Of a stretch of DNA of 64,000 bases, positions 34,462 to 47,082 are shown one piece after another. Each line of letters begins with the position of its first letter. Position 1 is the stretch's first letter. Below the pieces are notes generated by a model that did no database searches, was not told the origin of the DNA, and saw only the letters and a program-made list of their open reading frames with translations. A program made the position numbers and the translations under genes. Source of the DNA: Calendula officinalis (lineage: Eukaryota; Streptophyta; Magnoliopsida; Asterales; Asteraceae); the NCBI GenBank assembly GCA_963853835.1, contig OY970827.1:76851734-76915733 (forward strand), written 5' to 3'.

Positions 34462-37400
34462 ATGGGGGAACCATCGAACACATTGAACAGCTCACAGGTT
34501 ATTGTCCAGAATGTTCAAGATGCACCCTTCCCCACCGGAGTCATTCTCGATGACAAAAACTACTCTCTCTGGTCACAATTAATGGAGATGCGGATCGGAG
34601 CTCGAAACAAATTCGGGTATCTCACCGGAACAACACCGAAACCGAACACTGATGAAAAGAAGATTGAAGCATGGCTCATCGACAATCATCGAGTTAAAAG
34701 CTGGTTGATCGACTCGATGAGCCCACCCCTTATGCGTCGCTTTATTCGGCTGCAAACGGCGGCTGAGATCTGGGACGCTGTTGGAAAAACCTTCTATGAT
34801 GGAACGGATGAAACTCAATTGTTTGAATTGAACCAGCGGTCTTTTACCACTCGCCAGAACGAGCAATCTCTATCTGCTTACTTCAATGAATTGGTAAGCA
34901 TATTTCAAGAAATTGATACCCGCTTAACATTTCAAGAAGACACCGTCACTCAAACAATCGCCCTAAACAAAAACTTATCACGCCTCCGTGTTCACATTTT
35001 TTTGGCTGGACTAGATCCAGATTTCAATCAAGCAAGGAGCGAAGTCTTAAGAAAAGACCCGCCCCTTGATCTGGAATCATGCTATGCCTACATCCGAAAA
35101 GATCAAACTCAAAGACAAACCATGGAAGAACCAAAGATCGAATCAGATAATATGGTTCGTATAACCACTCGAAATCATCACCAAAAAGAGAGAAAAATGA
35201 ATGGGAAGGGGAATACATTAACGTGTACCCACTGTGGAGAAGATGGTCACTCAAAACTCCGATGCTATGAGATCATCGGATACCCGGAATGGTGGGACTT
35301 CTCTAAGAAACCCCGGAAAAATATCGGCCAGGCAACCGTTGCAACCTCATCTAAATCTGAGGAAGTGGCTAATAGAACCACTCCAATAGCAGCTCACACA
35401 ACTACCTCGGGTATTGCACACCTTAATCATGTTTCAAATAATAATTGGATAATTGATACAGGTGCCACCGATCATATGATGAACAACTCGAAACTAATGA
35501 CAACTTTTTCCCCAAAACATATAAACATATATACTGCAAATGGTGGTATAGCACCTGTAACAGGTGAAGGATCGGTAAAAGTTTCAGAATCAATGGATCT
35601 TGATTCGGTCCTAGTGGTTCCATCCTTATCTTCTAATTTACTATCTGTTAGTCAAGTTACTAAAGCCCTTAATTGCTATGTGATTTTTTGGCCAAATGAT
35701 TGTGTTTTTCAGGATATGAAAACGCATCGGATTCTTGGCTATGGTACTAGGCGGGGGCGGTTGTACTATCTCGAGGAAAACCATAAAATTCAAGCACATC
35801 ATACAGGAATAAGTCAAATAAACAAGTCTGTTGCATGGTTGTGGCATCGCCGGCTCGGGCATCTATCCTTTAATTACCTTAGGAAGCTCAAACCAAATTT
35901 ACTTTTGAATGTATTAGACAATGATTTTAAATGTAGCACTTGTGAGTTAGCAAAAAACAAGAAAATTACATATGTTCACAGTTTTAATAAAACTTCAACC
36001 CCTTTTATGATTATACATTCCGATGTATGGGGACTGGCTCAGATTCCCACACCTAATGGTGCACGGTATTTTGTAACCTTTGTTGATGAATGCACACGAA
36101 TGATATGGATTTCACTTATGAAATCCAAAGGGGAAGTGCACTATGCTTTCAAAGAACTACATCACATCATTAAATCTCAATATCGAAAGGAGATTCAAAT
36201 ATTACAATCTGACGATGGCGGGGAATATATCAACCACGAAATGCAACGTTTTTGTAAAGAAAACTCCATTCGACAGCAAACATCGTGTGCAGGTTCACCC
36301 CAACAAAATGGGTTAGCGGAAAGACGGAACCGACATATTCTTGAAATAGTTCGGGCCTCCCTATTTGACATGAATGTTCCACGAAAATTTTGGGGTGAAG
36401 CCGTACGATCCGCTGCATATCTCATGAATAGAACTCCCTCACGGGTGTTAGAGTTCAAAACCCCGCTACAAAAGCTACATGAACTGGAACAAATGCCGAC
36501 AAATTACGGACTCGAACCAAGAATCTTTGGATGCACAACATATGTTCATCAGAACATAGGAAAATTAGAGCCAAGGGCGATCAAATGCATTTTTTTAGGG
36601 TATGCAGATCAAAAAAAGGGGTATCGATGCTATGATCCAATCATGGAAAAAATGTATGTGACTCGTGATGTAACTTTTCATGAGACCGTCCCATACTTTG
36701 GAGATGCAAGTCCGCTTCAGGGGGAGCAGCAAGATGAAGCGAACCCACATTACCAACAAACAGAATCTACCACTGAAGCCGAGAATACCGATGAAACTGA
36801 GTCTATCGGTCACCCGAAGAAGGTAACAACACCCCTAATAATACTAATATTCCAGATTCCGCATCTCGAACTAGATACCCGACCAGAAGCAACCGGGGTG
36901 TTCCAAAGAAACAATACCAACCAGACCTGAAGTCAAAAATGAAGTATCCAATCGGAAATTACATATCACATCACCGATTGGCGTCTCCACATGCACTAGC
37001 AGTTGAAAAATTATCCACCGTCTCAATACCGAATGATGTTCAAGAGGCCATGAAAGATGAAAAGTGGAAAAAAGCCATGAATGAAGAAATGGAGGCGCTA
37101 CAAAAAAACCAAACTTGGGAGCCTTTGAAACTTCCTCCTGGAAAAAAAACAGTTGGGTGTAGGTGGATATACACTGTGAAACTAGATTCTGAAGGAAACA
37201 TAGATCGATACAAGGCGAGACTCGTGGCCAAGGGTACACTCAAAAATACGGGATCGATTATGGGGACACGTTTGCCCCTGTAGCCAAGATGAACACAATT
37301 CGAATCTTAGTCTCAATCGCAGCTAACCAAGATTGGCCTCTAAAACAATTTGATGTAAAAAATGCTTTCTTGAACGGATACTTAGAAGAAGAAGTGTACA

Positions 37401-38557
37401 TGGATCCCCCTCCCGGAATCAAAAGTGGCGAAAAGGTATGTAAACTGAAGAAGGCACTATATGGTTTGAAACAATCTCCCCGCGCCTGGTTCGGAAGGTT
37501 TTCAAAATTCATAAATAAAAATGGGTATAAACAAAGTGATGCTGATCACACATTGTTTGTTAAAAACAACGGAAAAGGAAAAGTAACTGCTCTTATTGTG
37601 TATGTTGACGACATGGTAGTCACCGGAAATGATCCGAAAGAAATGGCAAATCTTCAAAGAATACTTGCCACAGAGTTTGAACTGAAGGATCTTGGACACC
37701 TAAAGTATTTTTTTGGGAATTGAAGTTGCCTGATCGAAATCTGGAATCTCCATGTGCCAACGTAAGTATATACTAGATTTATTGACCGAAACTGGGATGT
37801 TGGATTGCAAGCCTATTGAAACGCCAATCGAAATGAACCACAGGTTGTCAATCCTCCCAGATCAAATCCCTACGAACAAAGAAAGGTATCAAAGACTAGT
37901 TGGAAAGCTCATTTACCTCTCTCACACCAGGCCAGATATAGCCTATGCTGTGAGTGTAGTCAGTCGGTTCATGCACGCACCAAGCGAAGATCATATGAAT
38001 GCAGTATATAGAAGCTTGAAGTACCTTAAATCCTCCCCGGGTAAGGGCTTATTCTTTGGAAGAAATCGAGATCACCAAGTATGAAGATACACGGATGCAG
38101 ATTGGGCAGGAGATCGAACAGATGGAAAGTCCACCTCGGGATACTTTACATTTGTAGGGGAAATCTGGTTACATGGAGAAGCAAAAAACAAAAGGTGGTC
38201 TCAAGATCAAGTGCCGAGGCTGAATTTCGAGGAATGGTACACGGTGTGTGTGAACTAATTTGGATTAGACGAGTTTTGAAGGACTTGGGTATCAACTTGA
38301 CATCACCAATGCAACTACATTGTGACAACCAAGCTTCGGTGAAGATAGCTAACAACCCAGTCCAACACGACAGAATGAAACACGTAGAAATTGATCGACA
38401 CTTCATTAAGGATCACCTTGAGAAGAAAACGGTGGAACTTCCTTATGTCGAGTCCCAAGACCAGCTTGCAGATATGTTAACGAAAGCCGTCTCTGGGAGA
38501 GTTTTTAAGCGCTCTCTTAACAAGCTGGGAATGTTGGATATACATTCTCCACCTTGA
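34462..38557 (+). pseudogene. Ty1-copia gag-pol with four frameshifts
   Basis: An 822-codon frame (34462-36930) holds gag (VILDDKNYSLWSQLMEMRIG; IWDAVGKTFYDG), a CCHC knuckle (CTHCGEDGHSKLRC), protease (WIIDTGATDHMM), integrase zinc finger (WHRRLGH ... CSTC) and core (HSDVWG, QSDDGGEY, NGLAERRNR). RT follows in 36939-37283 and 37289-37723 (RWIYTVKLDSEGNIDRYKAR, QFDVKNAFLNGYLEEE, ALIVYVDDMV), then the connection domain (37752-38084) and RNase H (38081-38557; HCDNQASVKIANN, RHFIKDHLE). Frame changes lie near 36820, 37240, 37725 and 38080. Each domain is otherwise well conserved, which agrees with the young LTRs. Confidence 0.93.
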
Positions 38558-38564
38558 GGGGGAG

Positions 38565-38766
38565 TGTTAGCAAGAGCCAAACTCAGAATCTTTGCTGTGC
38601 TTAGCTGTAGACTATTGTGTATTTCCTTTCTTATTCCTATAATTAAGAATGTTCCATAGATAGTTAGTTGATTTTCTTGTATAAATGTATGTACCTTCTC
38701 AGTGGAATAATACAACGAAATACGGAAGAAATCTTCCACATAAACTCTCTCCCTCTCAAATTTACA
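38565..38766 (+). repeat. 3' LTR of the 4.6-kb copia element
   Basis: It follows the polypurine tract TTGAGGGGGAG (38554-38564). It is 202 bp with three substitutions relative to the 5' LTR. Confidence 0.95.
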
Positions 38767-38771
38767 AAGCT

Positions 38772-39164
38772 ACCTGCAATATTTAAATATTAATTTTATT
38801 ATGGCACAGTTATTAAGTTCATGTTTGATATATGTTTGACCTAAAAGGAATCCAATTTACAAATGAACATTTGACTTTAATCTACTTATCCAATAATAAA
38901 GTTACAATATCCATCATTACATCATAGTCGTGCTACCTGATACCATACATTTCATATAATTTCTTGCATACTTGAGACCATGTCAAGACCCAATTTCACA
39001 AACAACATTATATCATATATTTATAATTTTAAAGCCTTTTAATGTTGGAAGAGACAAAACATCTCAGTAATACCATATCAAATGTTTTTTAAAAGTAGCA
39101 TTAAATTAAACGCATAACTATTTTGAGACGGATTGATATATAGTCAGACAGGATATAATACATG
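38772..39164. other. Intergenic, no feature recognised
   Basis: AT-rich DNA without open frames or terminal repeats. Confidence 0.5.
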
Positions 39165-39688
39165 TAGGGATGCTCAAAGGGTTGACCCGACCCGAACTAA
39201 AACTCAAATTCAATTATACTAGTCGGGTCATGTGTATTCGGGTCTTATGTTGGCATATCAAGTTTTTTAACCCGACTCGACCAACCCGAATTCTTATCGG
39301 GTCCAATATATGATTAGAATTATTTACCTTTATCGAGTTTCGAGTTGACCCGATTAGCACCAATTGAAGTTTAAAAGTTTTTTTCTTTAATATTTAAAAT
39401 ATTTTTATTGTTAAATCAATGAATTAGCAAATTAATAAGTATAAATCATTCAATAAAAATTAATTAATAATTATTACTGTTAAATCGAACCCATCAACTT
39501 CAATATATTAGGATTTTTTTTTTCATTTTTACCTTAAAATCTTAACTTAATTGTAACCCGACCAACCGATCAGGTCTACCTGAACCTGACCAACCCAATT
39601 ACTTATCGGGGCGGGTTTTGGTTACAATTTTTTACCTAAACCCGACGAGCCCGATCCGTTAAGAGCTCTAACCCGATCGACACCCCTA
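39165..39688. mobile_element. hAT-like non-autonomous element (ACCCGACC family)
   Basis: It begins TAGGGATGCTCAAAGGG and ends GACACCCCTA, with arms rich in ACCCGACC/GGTCGGGT and an AT-rich centre, like other TAGGGGTG hAT MITEs. A convincing 8-bp duplication is not seen (AATACATG versus ATTCAGAA), so the boundaries are provisional. Confidence 0.5.
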
Positions 39689-39689
39689 A

Positions 39690-41532
39690 TTCAGAACAAT
39701 AAATATAATGGTTAGCAATTGTGTTATTTTTTTCAAAATTCAAGTTATCCCACTCAAACTTATAACTAAACTTTTTTAGTAGCAAATCATATACATCTTC
39801 TAAGGTACTTTAAATTTACATCATAATGTCTGTAACAAACAGAATATAAATCTATAACCATAAGTCAATAATAAATATCTTTTAACAAATATACATTTAG
39901 GCTGGTAAGTTATTTGGTAACTTATAATCAAACTACGAGACTATATTGCCTAAAATGATTGTCCTATAAAATATGTTTTTCTTTTAGCTAAGATAGGTTA
40001 AGATTACTTACAATATTAATCTCTTTTTGGAATATTAGAATCGATTAATTTAGTTCTCGAATAATCCACATATTATTTTATTTATTGTGCATATCAAGTA
40101 TTAAAATGACGTATTGCTGACATGGCACCGGCTGTTCACGCCGACTAAAGAACACCTTTGATGGCGGCAAAATACAATATACAATCTCGTAGGTTTTCCG
40201 GTTTTCCCATGGTCTAACGTAATCCATTTCCACTTGTCTTTTCCCCGTTCCGTTTACATGATACATATATTGGACCCACAAATGGCAGGTTCGTAATAAT
40301 CCCTCAAGTATATGCCTCATCACATGACTTTTTTTCCCTCCATTCTATTTTATAATTTTGAGGAACACAATAATACAACAATATTCCATTCCCCTACTCT
40401 CATTCTCCTAACGCGTGTAACTCACCACTTCTATTTACGTCCTTGATAAAATTATTTCTAGAGTGTACGATTCTATTAGTAATCTAAAGTTTAATAAAAC
40501 TATACGTACGTATTTATTTTGTGTTTTGTTACAACGAGTGAGGCGAAGCACGTTTAACACTTAACATCATGATATGTTATTTGTTACTTTTAGATTGAGG
40601 GTTAATTCTAAGGTTAGTTTATCACTTCTCTAAAGGTTCATGGTTAATTCGGTAATTTTTTATTTTTACCAGGGTTATTTTATCATTTCTTTAAAGTATA
40701 TGATTAGTTAGTCATGTCGTTAAACTTAAGGGTTAATTTTGTAACTTTTATTATTATTATAATAAATTGCATATTAAAATAGAATCGGAAAGTAAAATTG
40801 CAAAAGTTAACTTGTTTCATACAAACCAAATTCCTAAAAGGAAAACATGACTAGAGGAACGGTTTTTTAGTTATTTCCGTGTAATCTTAAAGGATTTTAG
40901 ATTAAGCTTTGAAACAATTCATGTATTTGTAAGACTCAAAGGGGTAGCACCCTTTGTTACGGTTCACAACCCACCACCAACATCACACCCAACTAATGGC
41001 GCCACGTCACCATATAAGTTACAAAATTAAGTAAAATAAAGCAAAAATAATGAACAATTTTGTCATTTTATATAATTACAATTTAATTTTCAGCGAATCA
41101 AACAAAAATGAAATTTGATATCGAATTATATGCCCTGCAAATCAATTAATTTTCGAATTCAAATTCAAATTATTAAAAAATTCTTATATCTTAATTAACA
41201 GATTTCTGTTTCTTCATATATATTTTGTGAAAACTTATGACTTGTCTAACATAGACACTAATTTAAAATCTAATGGTTCCTTTTCGAAGCTTTTACATCA
41301 TGATTTCACCTATTTAAACATGTTAAAAAATAAGTCGGATCTAGCTAGCATATTGTATTACGTAGATCTGATACATGTTCTAGTCAACCATGAAGGTTTG
41401 ACCAAGAAAGTATATTACAACCGCAGTGTTTGGAAGGTGGCATGGGGTGTCACTGGTTGTGTATATAATTGTATGTCAGTATTATGATAGGCCCTTTCCT
41501 CTTTTCCACCTTTTGCTTTTCTCTCTTCTTCC

Positions 41533-41538
<6 letters not shown>
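39690..41538. other. Intergenic region and promoter of the RRM gene
   Basis: No supported gene. Small open frames near 40078-40323 (-) and 41227-41487 (+) have no recognisable motif and atypical composition. Sequence close to 41400-41540 is probably the proximal promoter and start of the 5' UTR of the downstream gene. Confidence 0.4.

Positions 41539-41573
<35 letters not shown>
41539..41573 (+). repeat. (CT)n microsatellite in the RRM gene leader
   Basis: About 17 CT units lie 170 bp before the start codon. CT tracts in plant 5' UTRs are common and may influence transcription. Confidence 0.9.
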
Positions 41574-41577
<4 letters not shown>

Positions 41578-41744
41578 CTCTTTGTTTCCCATTCCCTCGT
41601 TTAATAGCTGGATTTCTGACCTAATTGTCTGCTTGATCATCAACACCATCACTTTCTTTAGCCTTTGTTTTCTTTTTCAATCAAACCCTAATTACCAGCT
41701 TCCTACCTTCCATCACGTCCAAAAGATCCAAGAAACACAAGATC

Positions 41745-44700
41745 ATGACTCCGGCGGCGGCTATGGCGGCGACGGTTACAACCACCAATAACTATACAGC
41801 CGGTCAGTTTGGTGACACAACTTACACAAAAGTGTTTGTTGGTGGGTTGGCTTGGGAAACCCAAAAGGATACCATGAAAACCTACTTTGAGCAGTTTGGT
41901 GAGATCTTGGAGGCTGTTGTCATCACTGATAAGACCACTGGCAGATCTAAAGGCTATGGCTTTGTAAGATTTTGTCAATCTTTTTTACCTTTTTCTTTCA
42001 TATTTACATCAAGATCATGAAGTTTGTTAATGGGGTTTTTGTATATTAAAAATCTTGGAAAGTAATCGTGATTAACCGTGACAACCCAACGGCTGGTGGT
42101 TTGTTACTTCGGGTGGAAATATCTCTTTTCATTTAAAAAAAGAAGACATTTATTATATGAATTTCTTGATATTTTTTGACACCAGTTCCGACCAAAAATG
42201 TAGGTGACATTCCGGGAAGCCGACGCTGCGATGAGGGCATGTGTTGATGCGGCTCCGGTGATCGATGGTCGGAGAGCCAATTGCAATCTTGCTTCTTTGG
42301 GTGTTCAAAGATCCAAACCCTCCACCCCTAACAAACTTGGTATACATCAATTCTTTTAATTACAATTATATGTTTTTTTTAATTTCATAAAGTAATATTT
42401 CATGTTGGTTTTGTTATTTTTTTGAAATAAAGTTAATAATCTTTTTTGACTTGAAGTTTGTTAATATCTCATTTATATGTATTGATCGTATAAGTAATAT
42501 ACATTCGATTATCGAAGCTATAATTTGTAAAGATAATATCTAGCTTAGAGGTCATAAGTAGAGATGAATATCCTTTGCAAAACAAGATTATGACGAGAGA
42601 AAAAAAAGGTTGAGTTTTTGAATAAAGAGAATCAATGTATAATTGGGTGAGGTAGGGTTTCCACTTTTATAAAGAAATGTATGAATGTAATGCTTTAATT
42701 ACAACCACAAAACATGCCTACATAAATATGTAACTATATGTGTTTCTTCGAAAAAGCAAAAAGAAAAACTCAAAAAGAAGCATGACAGCTCATATATGTT
42801 CAACTTGATGGTACTGTGTTCTACATTATTTTCTTTTTACATATATTGTTTTTCTTAATTCTTTAGGGTTATTCTAGTAATTTCATACATTTCATTTCAA
42901 AACTGATAATTATATGTAGGTGGAGGAAGGAGCATTAGGGTTATGAGTGGTTATGGAGGAGGGTATCATCATCATAATCATAACCATCATCAAGCAGGTG
43001 GAATGGGAACAACAGCTTTCCCTTCTGCTACAGCCTTCCCTCATTATGCTATCCACCAAGGCATCCCTTTTTCTGCTACTAATCTTTATGGGTTAGTTTC
43101 TCTCTCCTCTATAAATACATACATATGGGAATTCATTTTTACATCATAATTTTTTTTATACACCGTACAGTATAATTTTTACCGCTAACTTTATAAACGT
43201 ATTTAACAATTGTTGTGATAGATCCAATCTGTGGTGTAAAATCACCCCTAAATTTAATGTGCATAAATGTCTCTTCTATGGTTACATATTTAAAAGTCAT
43301 CAAAATTTTATCCATCTCAAAAAAGAACATACAAAGATAATAATAATAATGCCCTAACCAAAATCTTTTAATGTTACTAACCTTAATGGATTTCCTCTCT
43401 CTCTTTCTCTCTCATCTTTCTCTCAATGTATATATACATCCATAAAAGGTAATTACAATAAATATTATGATAAATCGTTTCCGTTAATGAATGAATGAGT
43501 GGTTGTGAAGCATGTGGGCAGTGCCAACTCACGAAAAAATAAAGAAACCATTTAACAAATTAAAAGAAAAATTTTATTTGTAAATTCACTTTCTGTATTC
43601 AGGCGTGCTCTGCCATTCACATGCATCATCATCATGATTGCCATGCTGTTTCTATCTCTGACCATGGTCAAACTAACCTGCAAAATGCACATGAGTAGTA
43701 CTGTACAATACTGTACTTTTCCTTAGACTTTGAACATAATTTGGGACTTAATAGTCCTTTTTTCCATTTATGCCTTCATGTGTCATCTACTGATCGTCTA
43801 CTATGTTCATTTATTTATTATAAACTTGAATTTATAACCTTTAAATCATGAATAACATCTTATATTTTATATAAATAATAATAGACTACAAGTTTTGATT
43901 GTTTTTTTAGTTATTGTAATATGTTATCAAGTCATTTATCATAAAATAATTAACACCAGAAATCTATTAATTCTATTTCTTAATCTAATATTTAATTTCA
44001 ACAGTTGTATTAATCAGTTATTCCTCTGTGCATCCGATGCATGATGAGAATACATTACACACGTTTCTTGTTTTGCAAGTAAACTTATTTTTACTTCTTT
44101 TACAAATTTTTAATTTTCAGATACTCTCCATATTCTCCGGATTACACATACCCAACTGTACGTTTTTTTCTTCCTTTGATCTAGTCGTTAATTGCGATGT
44201 ACAAAATAATTTGACTAATTAATTTAACGTATTATTCAGAGTTACTATAATGTATACGGAGGTACAAATGGGCAGTATCCTTATTATGGAGCAAGTGTTG
44301 GTGCAACCGGTGGTATGATCACAGCTGCTGGTGCAGCCGCTGCAGCCGCCGCCTTCTACCCATACCTGGCGGAAGGCGGTCATGGAAACTACAATACTGG
44401 TCAGAGCTATGGTGTGTACCCACACCATCTCTACCAGTATTCACCCGTGAATTCTTCTGGAGGGTACCCGCAACAATATGGCACCCCGATCTCCCTAGCG
44501 GCTACTCCCCCATTGCAACCCGCAGGTTTGATTTGCATTACAAATCGAGTTTACTAATATTTTTTTCGCTCCTGATCAAACTACAACAAATTAAGTGATT
44601 CTACGCTTTTTTTTGGACAAATTTACACTTTTAAAAGTCTAAAAATTATAGTTAATTAAACGTTTTAACGTATATATAAATTTACATATTTTATACAAAA

Positions 44701-45290
44701 GTACACTTCTTACGCTTAATGACACGATACAAAAAAAGTGTGCCATTTTGTTACACGTGAGCTCTAATGACACTAATTTTTTTTTAAAAATATAGTAATT
44801 AAAAGTTCTATTTATTACCCATAAATTTTAGAAAGTGTTGGTAAAACTATTAAGTTTAGATTTTACTCATACTTTTCACGGAAAATTTTGTGTCTCAAAA
44901 TATCGAAAATCCAATACTCACTTTTTTTTTTTTTTTTTGTCAGTATAGGGTGTTACTTACCGGACATTTAACCACAGTTTTTTGTATGTAAGTGAAACCA
45001 TTTTTTAATATAGTAAAGTGTTTTTTACCGATTCTTAGTGACTTTTTATTTTATTTTTTTACTTCTAGTGACTGAGTTTTTTAATCCAGTGACGCTTTTA
45101 AATAAGCCACTAATGACATTTTTCTTGTAGTGATTTAGAAATAAGTGTGAACAATGTAATAATTTGTTGTAGTTTTCATTTGGACGAAATGAGAGAACGA
45201 CTATAGACTGTTACTAACACATTTGACAGTTTGTTTTGCTGTGCCACAGGCGTAAACGTGGTTCTACAATCGCCCGCTGCTCATCATTAA
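41745..45290 (+). CDS. RRM RNA-binding protein, ARP1-like
   Basis: Six exons (41745-41963, 42204-42339, 42920-43091, 44121-44157, 44240-44525, 45250-45290) join in phase at GT-AG borders to give 296 residues. One RRM lies at residues ~24-100, with RNP2 KVFVGGLAW and RNP1 SKGYGFVTF, the latter split by intron 1. The RRM ends IDGRRANCNLASLG, typical of the plant ARP1/RBM24-38-like group. The C-terminal half is low complexity: a His-rich stretch (GGGYHHHNHNHHQ), Tyr/Gly/Pro repeats and an Ala run (AAGAAAAAAAFYPYL), ending VVLQSPAAHH. Such proteins bind mRNA in nucleus and/or cytoplasm; ARP1 responds to abscisic acid. The chosen ATG begins a short acidic-free leader (MTPAAAMAA) before GQFGDTTYTKVF. 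No breaks are seen. Confidence 0.93.
45100..45132 (-). mobile_element. CACTA-like terminus in intron 5 of the RRM gene
   Basis: On the minus strand the sequence reads CACTACAAGAAAAATGTCAT, the canonical start of CACTA (En/Spm) transposons, followed by TAGTGGC/GTCACT subterminal repeats (to about 44940). The second end is not clear; CACTTTTTT near 44920 is a weak candidate. Probably a non-autonomous CACTA or a remnant. Confidence 0.5.
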
Positions 45291-45957
45291 TAGATTCACA
45301 AATTTCATCGATCGAACCCGAATCCGCATGCATGCCTACAATTTTCATTCTCAGAATCTTTAAATTCTGAAAAAAAAGGACCTTTGGCCCAACCATGGTT
45401 ATCTCTTTCATTTGTCACTTTCATGGAGCCCTTGATACAACCAATCAAGGCCATCCAAGGCATGGAAAAAAAGCCCCCCATAGGGGTCACCATCCAAATT
45501 TGGAGGACATTTTTCTATCTTCTCTTATAAGGGCAGGGACCCCTACAAGAGAAGGACACCCCACAAAGCATATGCATGTGCATCTCACCAACTTGTAGCT
45601 ATTGAAAAAGCTTTATAAGTTGGAAAAAAAATATATAATATATATAAGTTTTTGCCTTGTGGAAAAGGCCAAAAAACAAAGTTTAGACATCATAATAATA
45701 TCAACTTATTCATCTTGAATTAAGAGAATTTGCAAATGCTTTAAATGTACAATCTTTAATGAAAAAAAAATATGATGTCTTTTTTTTTTATAAAATATAT
45801 AGATATAGTTTAATCAAGGGCATCGGAAAGTGCTCTAAGTTTTTGTTTTTACTAACTTGAACCCTAGTCTTAGATTTTTAAAAACTTGGCTAGCTTGTTT
45901 TAGTTAAAACTTTTTTTTTCTTTTTCCATGAAAAAAAAAACTTTCTTTTCGAAAAAC

Positions 45958-45990
45958 CATCATCCGTTCTTGAGGTAAGAACGGATGATG
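45958..45990. repeat. Perfect 14-bp inverted repeat with 5-base loop
   Basis: CATCATCCGTTCTT and AAGAACGGATGATG are exact complements around GAGGT. It is flanked by poly-T/poly-A runs. Confidence 0.9.
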
Positions 45991-47021
45991 TGTCGTTTTT
46001 AAATTTTTCCTGTAAATTTACTTTGGCTAAACAACGGGGAGTTTTAGTCATGTAACTAAATAACATTTAAGGCATAATTGTAGTGCATTTAGTTTTCTTT
46101 TCAAGTTCGTACCGACTTTTAGCTAGGTATCATGAGTTTCGTTAATGGAAACGAAGCTCAAATGCATTGGAAAGTAAACCGAGAGAGATATTTTCAATCT
46201 CTTTGTTTATGATCTCTAACACATCAACCATGGTTAGGACTAAGGTCATCTTTTCCCGTCTTTATCTTTCGTTATCTCGATCTCGAATTAAGTCTACTTG
46301 GAGACGAAACTTGGTACTCTTTATAATATGTAATCATGGATCTAATGTTTGTACTTGGGATATTGTAACTAGGAATTAATGTTGCTTAATCACATGACTC
46401 ATTCTCAGTCAATGGTGACTGAAATGAGTCTCTACTTACTCTTTATATTTTTCATTTAGAGATTGCTTTAATTATCTTTAATTACCTTGCTAATCCTCTA
46501 TTGACACTATGCAAATTCGAGTCTTTGGTGTCAATTAATATCTCCAATTCGGATGTATTTGATCTCAGAGGTGAACCTAATGTTGTATAGGGTAGACCAT
46601 TGAATTTCTCAAAATTTCTAGAAAATTGTTAAAATAGTGTTTTAAAAATATATTTTTTTTTTAATTTTGGGTGTTACTCCTAAGAAAAGCATGTACAACT
46701 AGTGATACTTTTCATTTTTTTTAGTTCTGCCACACTCTCATACTTTACGAACTTAATATGTTAAAAGATTTAAATGTCACTTTTACCAAAAATAAAAGAA
46801 CATAGAACATGAATGTTTGGAAATAGGAAAATATAAAGAATCTACATCAATATTGAGCTTAATTGACATCAATATAGGAAAACATAAAGAATATACACCT
46901 TAATAATAATTAAACCCTTTATATGATATTTTATTATGAGATTTTGAGGAGCTATTTGGTAATTTCACTATAAAGTTGCTGAGAATTTGATTTCTCATGG
47001 TATATTGAGGGATATAAATGT

Positions 47022-47082
47022 AAATTTGTTTGTGAATATGGACCCCACCATAAATTTATTTGTGAATATGGACCCCACCATA
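47022..47082. repeat. Tandem duplication of ~31 bp
   Basis: TTTGTGAATATGGACCCCAC occurs twice in direct succession with one nearby mismatch (AATTTG versus AATTTA). Confidence 0.9.

Larger units (their letters stand above)
34201..38766 (+). mobile_element. Ty1-copia LTR retrotransposon, 4.6 kb, young but frameshifted
   Basis: It has 202-bp LTRs with a perfect 5-bp duplication AAGCT (34196-34200, 38767-38771), a primer binding site, a polypurine tract and a gag-pol region with all domains. The LTRs differ at 3 of 202 positions, so insertion was recent. The short LTRs, small size and single long gag-pol suggest the Ale/Retrofit group (inference). Four frame breaks make it non-functional. Confidence 0.95.

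Noticed and set aside
40078..40323. 81-codon minus-strand ORF
   Set aside because: No motif, no splice context, and atypical composition; probably chance.
41227..41487. 86-codon ORF upstream of the RRM gene
   Set aside because: No recognisable domain; it overlaps the likely promoter/leader of the RRM gene.
45958..45990. microRNA precursor
   Set aside because: The stem is only 14 bp with a 5-base loop, too short for a plant pre-miRNA.
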